From the NCBI RefSeq assembly GCF_036812735.1, contig NZ_CP117523.1, positions 2,666,001 to 2,730,000 of the forward strand: a stretch of DNA of 64,000 bases. Direction: 5' to 3'. Made by a program: the position numbers and the translations under genes. This document shows, piece after piece, positions 9,395 to 18,037 of the stretch (the stretch's first letter is position 1; the number at the start of each line of letters is the position of its first letter). The notes under the pieces are model-generated. The model did not search any database and was not told the DNA's origin. It was given only the letters and a program-made list of their open reading frames with translations. Source of the stretch: Terrisporobacter glycolicus ATCC 14880 = DSM 1288. Lineage in GTDB: Bacteria; Bacillota; Clostridia; Peptostreptococcales; Peptostreptococcaceae.

Positions 9395-10183
9395 TTACTC
9401 CTCATTTAAGCTCCCCCTTTCACTTGCTAAGTTTATAAATATGTCTCTAAGGCTACTTGTATTATACTTAGATTTAAGTTCTTCACAACTGCCTTCAGCT
9501 ATAAATTCACCCTTATGTATCATATAAATCTTGTCACATAGAATTTCTGCTTCCTCCATGTAGTGAGTTGAATATAATACAGTCTTTCCTCTATTTTTCT
9601 CTCTTTTCATAAAATCTATAATTGATTTACTGCTTATTACATCTAAACCTAATGTAGGCTCATCAAATATGTATATGTTTGGATTATGTATAAGACATCT
9701 TGCAATAGAGGTTCTTTGTGTTTGTCCTGTAGATAAGTTTTCTATTCTATTATCAATAAAACTTTCCATATCCATAATTTCTACTATACTATGTATAGAT
9801 TTTTCTATTTCTTCTTTTGACATATCATATAGACTTCCAAATGTAGTTAAAAGTTCCCTAGGAGAAAATCTATTATATAGCTTTGTATTTCCTGATAAAT
9901 ATCCTATTTCTTTTTTAGCTGCATTTTTATCTTCTTCATAGTCATAGTTTCCTATTTTAATTTGTCCAGAAGTTGGAGTTAAGATTCCTCCAAGCATTCT
10001 AAGTAGCGTAGTTTTTCCTGCTCCGTTTGGTCCTAATATTCCAATAATTTCTCCTTTTCCTATTTTAAAAGATAAATTATTTACTGCTAAAAATTCTTCT
10101 TTTTTTGTTTTAAACTTTTTCTTATTACTTTTATCTTTTACTTGTCTAGTAAAGGATTTGCATAAATTTTCTACCTCAATCAT
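9395..10183 (-). CDS. ABC transporter ATPase, NatA-like
   Basis: Nucleotide-binding subunit of 262 residues that powers the permease encoded immediately downstream. Walker A is GPNGAGKTT near residue 52, the signature is LSTGQTQRTSIAR (a Thr replaces the usual second Gly of LSGGQ), and Walker B is IYIFDEPTLGLD, with the switch His in YSTHYMEEAE. An insertion with many Lys residues (about 14-28) precedes the beta strand before Walker A. The stop codon overlaps the ribosome-binding site of the permease gene, so the two are translationally coupled. The family includes Na+ extruders and antibiotic-resistance exporters. Confidence 0.92.
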   Translation of the reverse strand: MIEVENLCKSFTRQVKDKSNKKKFKTKKEEFLAVNNLSFKIGKGEIIGILGPNGAGKTTLLRMLGGILTPTSGQIKIGNYDYEEDKNAAKKEIGYLSGNTKLYNRFSPRELLTTFGSLYDMSKEEIEKSIHSIVEIMDMESFIDNRIENLSTGQTQRTSIARCLIHNPNIYIFDEPTLGLDVISSKSIIDFMKREKNRGKTVLYSTHYMEEAEILCDKIYMIHKGEFIAEGSCEELKSKYNTSSLRDIFINLASERGSLNEE

Positions 10184-10276
10184 TAATAAACCCCATTTCT
10201 TCTTCCCCTTAATAATTACTTTTTATATAATTATATCATTTCCATTTGCTGTAAATCCATATTGTTTATTGATTAA

Positions 10277-10325
10277 AAATAAAGATTGCCTCAAAAATGA
10301 ATTTTAAGGCAACCTTTATTTTTTA
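10277..10325 (-). terminator. Terminator downstream of the subtilisin remnant
   Basis: Stem AAATAAAG/CTTTATTT and TTGCCT/AGGCAA with a mismatch between them, followed by a U-run on the minus strand direction, just after the subtilisin stop codon. Confidence 0.65.
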
Positions 10326-10343
10326 ATTTTTATATCTACAGTT

Positions 10344-10937
10344 TTATTTTAAAACATTCTTAGGATCCATAAATACTAATCCATTACCTTGAAGTGTTCT
10401 GAGTATTGGTAGAGTACTAGTATTTTTTATTAACTGACCATATAATTCAGCTTCACTTAATTTTCTTCCAAATTCTTTTTTTGACCATTCTATTAAAAGA
10501 GCTAAGAATCCTGTTACATGAGGCGTTGCCATGCTTGTTCCTGACAAAATTTCATATTTCCCATTTAAGAAAGTAGATGTTATATTTACACCATAATTAT
10601 CATTTGATGCTGCTATTGTTCCACATACATGAGTCCCATGGCCATTGTAATCTTCATATTTATTTATATTACTATTGTCTTCAGTAGTAAAATTTTTTCC
10701 ACCTATTATTCTATTTTGTAAGTCTTTATGAGTTGTATCACACCCAGAATCAATTACTGCAATTTTAATATTTTTACCTGTAATTCCTTTACTCCACATA
10801 AACGGTGCATTTATCATGCTTACACCATCTGGAATATAATCTTTATCAGCAGTTATGAATATATTTGATTTTCGGACTACATCTTTATTATTAATAATGG
10901 GAATTTGTTTTACAATTATTTTTTGTAAGTTTTCCAA
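10344..10937 (-). pseudogene. Intracellular-type subtilisin with internal deletion
   Basis: S8 serine protease gene that has lost its middle. The Asp (AVIDSGCDTTH), His (NGHGTHVCGTIAA) and Ser (LSGTSMATPHVTG) blocks are present. The code jumps from ASNDNYG to VNITSTFLNGKY at about 10590, in frame. About 100 residues between His and Ser are missing, including the block with the oxyanion-hole Asn, so activity is not expected. There is no signal peptide, which fits the intracellular subtilisin class. I chose the TTG at 10937 with GGTGGTG upstream; the ATG at 11000 lies inside the terminator of the previous gene and cannot be the start. The C-terminus after the Ser block is intact. Confidence 0.82.
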
Positions 10938-10983
10938 TATTTTCACCACCGTAATATTAAAGCGAAAATGTTCTTTTGAAATA

Positions 10984-11017
10984 AAAAATAGCCTCAACAT
11001 AAGTTGAGACTATTTTA
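10984..11017 (-). terminator. Terminator of the POT transporter gene
   Basis: Stem AAAATAG and CTCAAC paired with GTTGAG and CTATTTT around a short loop, flanked by T-rich sequence on the minus-strand side. Confidence 0.8.
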
Positions 11018-11039
11018 TTTAAAAGTATATATTTACTTA

Positions 11040-12417
11040 TTAAGCATTTAATGCTTCGTCTTCGTTTTCATCTTCAACAAGAGTATTTAACTTCTTATCC
11101 ATTGACCAAAGAACTACACCACAAGCTACAACTATTCCACCAACTACAGCATAAGCTGGAGCAAATGAATATTTTGATAAGAATTCATATAAGTATCCAT
11201 AACATTTACCAGCTATGAAAACTGCAAATGGCCAAACACCCATCATAAGTCCTAAAACTTTTGCTGGAGAGAATTTAGATATAAATGAGTTTCCAAGTGG
11301 TGAGAATACCATTTCACCAACTGACATTAATATACCTACCATTACTATCCACATTAAGTTAGCTTGTCCATCTCCTCTAACTACTTCTGCAAGAGCCATA
11401 ACACCAAATGCAGCACCAAGAAGTAACATACCTAAAGCAGTTTTCTTGAACATACTTAAATCACCTTTTGGTGAATTTGCACGTTTAGTCCAATAAGCTG
11501 CAAGAACTGGTCCAAGAGCTATACAGCAAAGTGCATTTAATGAATCAAACCAAGCAGAAGGAACAGTAAAGTTTCCAATTACCCAGTTAGCTTTATTAGC
11601 TGTTTCAACATCTGGTCCCCAGTGATATAATACTGGCATATAAGTTAAGTACCAAACTACCCAGAATACTATTGAGAATACAGTTACAAGAACTATAGCT
11701 GCAACTCTTTTCTTTTCTAATTATAGTAAGAGGTTTATTATCTTCTTCTTTCTTAACTGCAGTTTCTTTTACTTCACCAGCTTTGAAAGGTTTTTTACCA
11801 ACCTCTCCCCAAGCAGCTTTACCAGCAAATAGTAACCATAAAGCATCTAAGAATAATAATCCTGCACAAACTAAGAAAGTAGGTCCATATCCGTATGCTG
11901 CAACTATAAATGCAATAAAAGTAGTTCCTATGAAAGACCCTATGTTAACAAATGAATATTGCACTGTAAATGCAGAGTCAAGTTGATCTGGATCATCGAA
12001 TAGTTTACCATTTATTCCAGAAACATTTCCTTTAAAGAAACCTGTTCCTATAGATACAAGTGCTATCATTCCCCATAATAAAGCAGGAGATCCTTGAACA
12101 GCTGATTGCCATCCACAAACATATCCAAGACCCATTAATACTGCCCCTAATACAACACATAATCTAGGGCTAACCCATCTATCTGCTATATAACCACCAA
12201 ATATTGGTGTTAAGTATGTGAATGCAACTAAGTTTGCACTCATTTTTGCCCCTTCTACAGCATCTAGTCCAAGACCACCTTTTGCTACTGTAGCAACTAT
12301 AAATACACCTAATAACCATTTTGATGAATAGAATGCCATTCTTTCAAGAGTGAAAGATAAAGCACATACATAAAAGCCAAAAGGGTATTTCTTTTTAGTT
12401 TTTACTGTGTTTTCCAT
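11040..12417 (-). pseudogene. POT-family peptide transporter with a single frameshift
   Basis: Proton-coupled di/tripeptide transporter (PTR2/POT family), about 459 codons in total with roughly 12 membrane segments. The first part (12417 to about 11720) carries the family pattern FTYLTPIFGGYIADRW and GTGFFKGNVSGINGKL. The frame is lost near 11715 in an A-rich stretch after KPLTII and resumes one frame over at EKKRVAAIVLVTV. The second part then runs intact to VEDENEDEALNA. The length exceeds a multiple of three by one base, so one extra base explains everything. Both halves are otherwise undamaged. The break is either very recent, a programmed event, or a sequencing error. Confidence 0.88.
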
Positions 12418-12670
12418 GTACTACCTCCAATATAGTTTATGTTTTTTATTAGAGATTTCCCAATGCCTAGTCACTATTAATCTTCTGCCTTAAATAATAG
12501 GTCTCTTTATTTACTTATCTGCATGATTCCATTTTTTTGACTGGTTCATTTGGAAACTTCTAAATATGTAATGTTTATTTACCATACATAAATCTCATGA
12601 TAGTCCTTAATGTCAAATATGGTTTAAACATCTTCTAGGAATGCAAAAACTAATTTTACTCCCCATACAA

Positions 12671-12699
12671 AATGTACCAGAAATCGTTATCGTAGTCAA
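12671..12699 (-). promoter_or_regulatory. Candidate promoter of the POT gene with a long leader
   Basis: TTGACT and TACATT boxes are separated by 17 bases, with a TG motif just before the -10. The transcript would have a leader of roughly 240 bases. The 438-base gap (12418-12855) otherwise holds a terminator at its far end, and I recognise no riboswitch fold in the leader. Confidence 0.5.
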
Positions 12700-12810
12700 T
12701 TTAAAAAATGTATTTTTTTGTCATAATTATTTTATTAATATAAAAATCATTTTAAACATTCCGACTATTTCAAATTTTATCATATTTTTATGTTAATAGC
12801 CTTAAAAAAG

Positions 12811-12853
12811 AAAGCTATGGTGAAAAATGTCAACCATTTTTTCCATAGCTTTT
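12811..12853 (-). terminator. Terminator after the small membrane-protein gene
   Basis: Stem AAAGCTATGG with CCATAGCTTT and an inner paired region (AAAAATG / CATTTTT), followed by T-rich sequence on the minus strand, right at the stop of the 139-residue gene. Confidence 0.75.
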
Positions 12854-12855
12854 AA

Positions 12856-13275
12856 TTATATTAATATAAATATTTTTATTATTTCAATTACTAATTCTAA
12901 AACTGCAACTAAAATCATAAATGGATAAACTAATAAAGACATCAGTGTTGTACTAGTTAACATCCAAATTAATAAAATGCAACATAAAATACTTATTGTA
13001 AAATCTAATAAAGTGTGAGTTTTTTTCTTTTTAAAGATATAATAAGCCAATGCTATAAGTAATAAAATCATTACTATTCCAATAATCACTTTAAATGTAA
13101 GAACATTATCTGTTGTAAAAATTTCATTATTATATTTTGATTTATAAAATCTTAGATGATGATTTACTCCTGCTTTTTTACTAGACAAATCATGGACTAC
13201 TTTTAGCCCAACTGCCATTGCTATTTGAACAAAAGTAAATATATAATAAAATATTTTTTTAACTGTTTTACTCAT
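12856..13275 (-). CDS. Small integral membrane protein, unknown family
   Basis: Not recognised. The product has 139 residues and four predicted membrane segments: near residues 8-27, 61-81, 88-107 and 110-135. A basic, His-containing loop (HHLRFYKSKYNNE) lies between the first two. It starts one base after the stop codon of the rhodanese lipoprotein gene, with GGAG inside that gene's last codons, so the two are co-translated. A shared role in sulfur handling at the membrane is possible but rests on position alone. Confidence 0.75.
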   Translation of the reverse strand: MSKTVKKIFYYIFTFVQIAMAVGLKVVHDLSSKKAGVNHHLRFYKSKYNNEIFTTDNVLTFKVIIGIVMILLLIALAYYIFKKKKTHTLLDFTISILCCILLIWMLTSTTLMSLLVYPFMILVAVLELVIEIIKIFILI

Positions 13276-13276
13276 A

Positions 13277-14662
13277 TTATTTTGTAGGATCTCCTGTTAC
13301 ATATGGATTCCCTTCATTACTCCATCCAATCCATCCATCTGAATATAAAGATGTATTATCTAGTCCCATTACCATAGCATCCCAGTAAGTCTCAGCAGCT
13401 CTCCATCCACTTCCACACATAAATGCTAAGTGATTATTTAAATCTATTTTACAATCATCTTTCCACATAGATAATATTTCATATCCATTTCTCATTGTTT
13501 TATCTGCATTTCTATAATAATCCATTGAACTTGAATCAGTTTTTCCTGCATATCCATATACAGCGCCTTCTATACGGCCTTTAATTTTATGATAACTATA
13601 TCCACTTTCTTTACCTATATATTCATCCCAAGTACGATTATCTACAAGTGTATAATCATCTTTTTTCAAGAATTCTTTTGTTTCTTTTATTGTATCTATC
13701 ATATCTGGATTTGCTGGTGCATCTACTCCAAAATTACTTTCAGCTTTTGCTTTTATACCTTCTTTTTCTAATGCATATCCTTTTTCATTCCATACATCAA
13801 ATCCACCACTCATTACTCGAACATCTTGCACACCTAAATATTTAAGTATAATAGCATATCTACAAGCTGCAAGTGGCTCTGGACTCGTAACTATTACACA
13901 ATCCTTAGAAGTTATTCCATTTTTTAAAGCTAAATTTACTAGGGTTTTATCGTCATTTAATCTCCACTCTTCTATATTATTAACATATACTTTTGGAGTC
14001 TCAAAGTCATCTGTATTTATATGAACTGCAGATGGTATATGTCCATCTAAGTATCCTGATTCTTTATCATTTCCCCATCTAACATCTACAATTTTTATAT
14101 TCTTACTATCTGTAAAGTTTTCTGGAGTTTTTCCATCTACTATTTCTTTCACCATATCTGCTGGAACATACATATCATAATTTTCATATGATTCTAGTTC
14201 TAAAGATTTGTCTTTAATCCATTCATTAGCATCGTAAGTTGATACATTTTTTATCCCATTAGAAGATAAATAACTTGCAACTTTACTTGCATCTTCTCCA
14301 TTTGTATCATATACAATTGCATTTTCATAAGACTTTAACTTTTTATTTTCTATAGCGTCTGATAAATAGTCATCTTTATTATCTGCCTTAGATTCTAGCC
14401 AATCTGCAGAAAAATCTGTAGCCCCCGGTATATGACCACCCCTTGATACACCTTCAGTAGCCCAACCGCTATATACATCATTTCCTCTTGCATCTACAAT
14501 TATAGTTTTTTCATCTTTTAACGATTTTTTTACATCATCTGTTGCTACTACTTTTGTCTTATTTCCTTCACTAGTTTTACTTTTTTCATTACTTGCACAA
14601 CCTACAACAAACATTGCTGATAGAGTTGCACAACAAACTAGACTTAATAATTTTTTTTGCAT
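13277..14662 (-). CDS. Lipoprotein with three rhodanese domains, only the third catalytic
   Basis: Exported sulfurtransferase-like lipoprotein of about 461 residues. The signal peptide KLLSLVCCATLSAMF ends in the lipobox VVGC. Three rhodanese modules follow (roughly 35-170, 175-310 and 325-455). The loop that normally holds the catalytic Cys reads YDTNGEDAS in the first and TSPEPLAAC in the second, so these two look inactive. The third has FMCGSGWRAAE with the Cys in place. The start is the ATG preceded by GGAGGAA; an ATG 33 bases upstream lacks a good site. The substrate could be thiosulfate or polysulfide, but this cannot be seen. Confidence 0.87.
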   Translation of the reverse strand: MQKKLLSLVCCATLSAMFVVGCASNEKSKTSEGNKTKVVATDDVKKSLKDEKTIIVDARGNDVYSGWATEGVSRGGHIPGATDFSADWLESKADNKDDYLSDAIENKKLKSYENAIVYDTNGEDASKVASYLSSNGIKNVSTYDANEWIKDKSLELESYENYDMYVPADMVKEIVDGKTPENFTDSKNIKIVDVRWGNDKESGYLDGHIPSAVHINTDDFETPKVYVNNIEEWRLNDDKTLVNLALKNGITSKDCVIVTSPEPLAACRYAIILKYLGVQDVRVMSGGFDVWNEKGYALEKEGIKAKAESNFGVDAPANPDMIDTIKETKEFLKKDDYTLVDNRTWDEYIGKESGYSYHKIKGRIEGAVYGYAGKTDSSSMDYYRNADKTMRNGYEILSMWKDDCKIDLNNHLAFMCGSGWRAAETYWDAMVMGLDNTSLYSDGWIGWSNEGNPYVTGDPTK

Positions 14663-14796
14663 GTTTTCTTCCTCCATTATTCTGATATGTAGCACTTGTA
14701 TTATATCTTTCCCAATAATATATGGTCAAATTAATATTTTCTATAATAAGTATATTTATATAGAAAAAATCTATAAATAATTATTCTATAATAATA

Positions 14797-14831
14797 AAAA
14801 CCATATACTTACTTGTTAAGCATATGGTTTT
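14797..14831 (-). terminator. Terminator downstream of the flavodoxin gene
   Basis: Inverted repeat AAAACCATAT / ATATGGTTTT with a 15-base loop, 15 bases after the flavodoxin stop. Confidence 0.75.
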
Positions 14832-14845
14832 GCATAATCATTAAT

Positions 14846-15271
14846 TTAATTAGAGTATTTTTCTCCTAACGCTACTAATTGTTTTAAAATATTTTCTTCT
14901 GGAGATTCATTACATATTATACTTTCTTCAACTATTATTCCTCCGCAATTTTTAATTCTTTCTTCCCAGTCTTGCATCCACTCTCCATCACCCCATCCAT
15001 AAGAACCGAATAGAACTATCTTTTTACCACTTATATTATTTGATATACTTTCCATAAATGGCTCCATCTCACTTTCTTCTAATTCCTCTACTCCCATAGA
15101 CGGACAACCTAAAAATAATATATCTGCTTCTTTTACATCATCCAATGTAGCTTTATCAACAGTTAATAATTTTGAATTTCCATTATTTTTGCTACCTTCA
15201 AATATAGCTTGTGCCATAGATTCTGTATTTCCCGTTCCGCTCCAAAATATTATATTTATTTTATTATTCAT
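14846..15271 (-). CDS. Flavodoxin
   Basis: FMN-binding electron carrier of 141 residues that can stand in for ferredoxin. The phosphate-binding loop SGTGNTE is at residues 11-17, and the later loops GCPSMGVEELEE and FGSYGWGDGEWMQ supply the isoalloxazine-contacting regions. Length matches short-chain clostridial flavodoxins. An AAGGAGG site precedes the ATG. A strong Fur-box match lies 62-80 bases upstream of the start. This fits the known induction of flavodoxins under iron shortage, when ferredoxins are spared. Confidence 0.95.
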   Translation of the reverse strand: MNNKINIIFWSGTGNTESMAQAIFEGSKNNGNSKLLTVDKATLDDVKEADILFLGCPSMGVEELEESEMEPFMESISNNISGKKIVLFGSYGWGDGEWMQDWEERIKNCGGIIVEESIICNESPEENILKQLVALGEKYSN

Positions 15272-15332
15272 AATTATTCCTCCTTGAGATTTATTTAATA
15301 TAATAATATCATCATTATATTATTTTGTAAAT

Positions 15333-15351
15333 GAAAATAATTATCATTATC
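15333..15351 (-). promoter_or_regulatory. Fur box upstream of flavodoxin
   Basis: On the minus strand the sequence is GATAATGATAATTATTTTC, which agrees at 17 of 19 positions with the classical Fur consensus GATAATGATAATCATTATC. It lies just upstream of a TATAAT -10 box and would overlap the -35 region, so Fe-Fur should repress. Confidence 0.8.
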
Positions 15352-15371
15352 ATATTATTGTTGCTAAATAT

Positions 15372-15412
15372 AAAAAAGTCTGAACTAAAATAACTTTAGA
15401 TTCAGACTTTTT
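15372..15412 (-). terminator. Terminator of the ABC exporter gene
   Basis: Stem AAAAAGTCTGAA with TTCAGACTTTTT, followed by a U-run on the minus strand, 6 bases past the stop codon. Confidence 0.85.
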
Positions 15413-15417
15413 ATTTG

Positions 15418-17118
15418 TTAACTTACATGCAATTTACTATAAACTCCACCATTATTGATCAACTCATTATGAGTTCCTCTTTCAACTATACCGCTATCTG
15501 ATAATACTACAATTTCATCAGCATTTTTTATTGTAGATAGTCTATGTGCTACAACTAAATTAGTTCTGTCTTTGCTTAACTCTTCTAAAGATTTTTGAAT
15601 TTCCCTTTCTGTTACATTATCAAGGGCCGATGTAGCTTCATCAAGGATTATTATTGGAGGATTTTTTAAAAATACTCTACATATAGATATTCTTTGTTTT
15701 TGTCCTCCTGAAAGCTTAACCCCACGCTCTCCTATATAAGTATCATAACCTTCTGGTAAACTTTTAATAAAATCATGTATTCTTGCTTTTTTAGCTGCAG
15801 CTATTATATCTTCTTCACTAGCATCTGGTTTTGCACATAATATATTTTCTTTTATAGTTCCTGTAAATAAAAATACATCTTGCTGAACCACACCAATATT
15901 TTTTCTCAATGATTTTAAGCTTATATTTTTTATACTTTTTCCATCTATTCTTATATCACCTTCTTCAAAATCATAAAATCTAGGTATAAGATTACAAAGA
16001 GTGGTCTTGCCTCCTCCAGATGGCCCAACTAATGCTACCGTTCTACCAGCTTCAATTGATAAATCTAAGTTTTTTAATACTTGTTTTTTATCTTCATAAG
16101 TAAATGAAACATTATCTATTTCAATATTTCCTCTAACATTTTTTAACTCCACAGGATTCTTTGCTTCTTTTTCCATATCCTCTTCAATTATTTCCATAAA
16201 TCTTTCAAATCCAGTCATACCATTTTGATATTGTTCTGTAAAGTTTATTAGTTTTTTAATTGGTTCTATAAACATTTTTACATATAATATATAAGCTGCA
16301 AAGTCACCTAAATTAATTTCACCTAAGTAAGTAAAGTATCCTCCAGCAACTAATGCTACTAATTCTAACAAGTCCATAAATAAATTCATCCCTGAGAAAT
16401 AGTCAGCCATAACTCTATAAGCTGTTTGTCTAGCTGATTTAAAAATATTATTTCTATCATTAAATTTATTTAATTCTTCTTCTTCGTTACAAAAAGATTT
16501 TGTTACCTTCATCCCAGCTATAGAATTTTCTAAAGTTGCATTTACTTCACCTGTAGTTATCCTTGTTTCCATAAAAGCATTTTGCATTCTTTTTCTCTGT
16601 CTCGCCGCAAATATTATTACAAAAGGTAATATGGCAAAAATTATTATAGTAAGTGGTATGTTTATATTCAATAAAATAATGAATGAACCTATAAACATAA
16701 CTATTGATATAAATAAATCCTCTGGCCCATGGTGAGCAAGCTCAGAAATATCCATTAAATCATTTATTATTCTAGACATGGTTACTCCAGTTTTGTGATT
16801 ATCGAAGTATGAATTAGGCAGTTTTTGAAGATGAGTAAACACTTCACTTCTCATATCAGCTTGCATCCTAACACCTACCACATGCCCCCAGTATTGCATA
16901 AAATGATTTAAAAATGCCTTTATTATAAATATAAATAATAAGGTAAATCCAAAAATAACAAGCATTCTTAAATCCTTATTTGGTACAACCTCATTCATTA
17001 TATCCCTTGTAATCATTGGATATACTAAGTTACATATAGCAAATAATAATGCTGCTAATAAGTCCATAAAGAAAAGCTTCTTATAGGGTTTATAATATTT
17101 TACAAATTCTTTTATCAT
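15418..17118 (-). CDS. ABC exporter, fused permease and ATPase (MsbA/LmrA-like half transporter)
   Basis: Half-size exporter of 566 residues expected to act as a dimer in the membrane. Six membrane segments occupy about residues 15-300, with the coupling-helix pattern PNSYFDNHKTGVTMSRIIND. The nucleotide domain has Walker A GPSGGGKTT (365-373), a Q-loop VVQQDVF, signature LSGGQ (469-473) and Walker B IILDEA, followed by the D-loop SALD and switch His in VVAHRLST. All catalytic residues are present. The gene stands alone between two terminators, with GGAGG before the ATG. The substrate is likely a lipid, peptide or drug, but the sequence does not decide. Confidence 0.92.
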   Translation of the reverse strand: MIKEFVKYYKPYKKLFFMDLLAALLFAICNLVYPMITRDIMNEVVPNKDLRMLVIFGFTLLFIFIIKAFLNHFMQYWGHVVGVRMQADMRSEVFTHLQKLPNSYFDNHKTGVTMSRIINDLMDISELAHHGPEDLFISIVMFIGSFIILLNINIPLTIIIFAILPFVIIFAARQRKRMQNAFMETRITTGEVNATLENSIAGMKVTKSFCNEEEELNKFNDRNNIFKSARQTAYRVMADYFSGMNLFMDLLELVALVAGGYFTYLGEINLGDFAAYILYVKMFIEPIKKLINFTEQYQNGMTGFERFMEIIEEDMEKEAKNPVELKNVRGNIEIDNVSFTYEDKKQVLKNLDLSIEAGRTVALVGPSGGGKTTLCNLIPRFYDFEEGDIRIDGKSIKNISLKSLRKNIGVVQQDVFLFTGTIKENILCAKPDASEEDIIAAAKKARIHDFIKSLPEGYDTYIGERGVKLSGGQKQRISICRVFLKNPPIIILDEATSALDNVTEREIQKSLEELSKDRTNLVVAHRLSTIKNADEIVVLSDSGIVERGTHNELINNGGVYSKLHVS

Positions 17119-17190
17119 GTATTCCTCCTAAATTTAATAGTAATATAAAGTTTACTATATATTTATATACATTGCACATAATATTCAATC

Positions 17191-17222
17191 AAAAAAATCA
17201 CTCCAAAAGGAATGATTTTTTC
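17191..17222. terminator. Terminator between HD-protein and ABC exporter genes
   Basis: Stem AAAAAATCACTCC with GGAATGATTTTTT around AAAA. It is 24 bases after the HD-protein stop. Confidence 0.8.
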
Positions 17223-17245
17223 TAAAATCTATGTTCATGCTAAAT

Positions 17246-17818
17246 TTATTCTGTTTCTTCCAATATATCTGCAATACCTTGCATAGCATTCAAAGATATT
17301 TCTGCAAATTCATCAAAACATATTCCCGTAAGTTCTATGGCTCTCATGGCATCTCTATTAGCATTAGCTGCAAATCGCTTCTCCTTCATTCTCTTTATAA
17401 CAGACTTTGATTTTACACTAGTAAGTTTTTTATCTGGATAGCTTTTAGCTATGGCTGTTATAAAACCTGTTATGGGATCTACTGCATATATGGCTTTCTC
17501 CATTAAACTTGACCTAACTACTCCCTTATTGTCATGATGACCAAGAATGGCTCTATATAATTTTTCATCTCCAAATTTTTCTTTTTTTAATAATTCAACA
17601 CTTTTAAAAGCATGGGCATCATTTACAACACCAGGTATCCTTCCTGTAATATCAGAATCTAAATCATGTAAAAGACCTGCCACTGCCCATTCCTCTTCCT
17701 TTTCTGGCTCTAACTTTTTAGCCAGTTCTCTCATTACAGCTTCTACTGCATAACTATGTTTTAACATATAATCAGTTTTTAAATACTTAGATAATATTTC
17801 CAATGCTTCTTCTCTCAT
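17246..17818 (-). CDS. HD-domain phosphohydrolase-like protein
   Basis: Cytoplasmic protein of 190 residues with an HDIG-type metal-dependent phosphohydrolase fold. Candidate metal ligands are His21 (MLKHSYAVE), the HD pair in AGLLHDLDSDITG and the GHHD block, then a late Asp in YAVDPITGF. Family members act on nucleotides or phosphorylated small molecules. Substrate is not evident and the neighbours give no help. GAGGAG precedes the ATG. The product is full length for this class. Confidence 0.85.
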   Translation of the reverse strand: MREEALEILSKYLKTDYMLKHSYAVEAVMRELAKKLEPEKEEEWAVAGLLHDLDSDITGRIPGVVNDAHAFKSVELLKKEKFGDEKLYRAILGHHDNKGVVRSSLMEKAIYAVDPITGFITAIAKSYPDKKLTSVKSKSVIKRMKEKRFAANANRDAMRAIELTGICFDEFAEISLNAMQGIADILEETE

Positions 17819-17965
17819 TTTTATGCTCCTCTTCTATATACTTCCACATATTATATTCTACAAATTACATTATTTACCTCTTTTTGTTCTTTTAAAAATT
17901 TATTTTTTTGTTGTATATTTTTTATTTTCAAATTTATTTCCAGTTTTTCAAAAATAATATAAATT

Positions 17966-17995
17966 TTTTTACAAAAATGTTAAACACTATATAAG
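17966..17995 (+). promoter_or_regulatory. Candidate promoter of the OPT transporter gene
   Basis: TTTACA and TATAAG boxes about 16 bases apart, roughly 45 bases before the start codon. The rest of the 219-base gap is AT-rich; I see no firm operator. Confidence 0.45.
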
Positions 17996-18037
17996 AACAA
18001 ATTATTTTATTAAAAAAATAGAAAGGAAGATGACATA

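Noticed and set aside
10938-11000. Upstream ATG extending the subtilisin remnant
   Set aside because: The extension lies within the terminator hairpin of the POT gene.
11605-12417. Two separate transporter genes
   Set aside because: Together they form one POT protein in register, separated only by a single-base shift.
17930-17960. CodY-like box upstream of the OPT gene
   Set aside because: About 10 of 15 matches in very AT-rich DNA, which is expected by chance.
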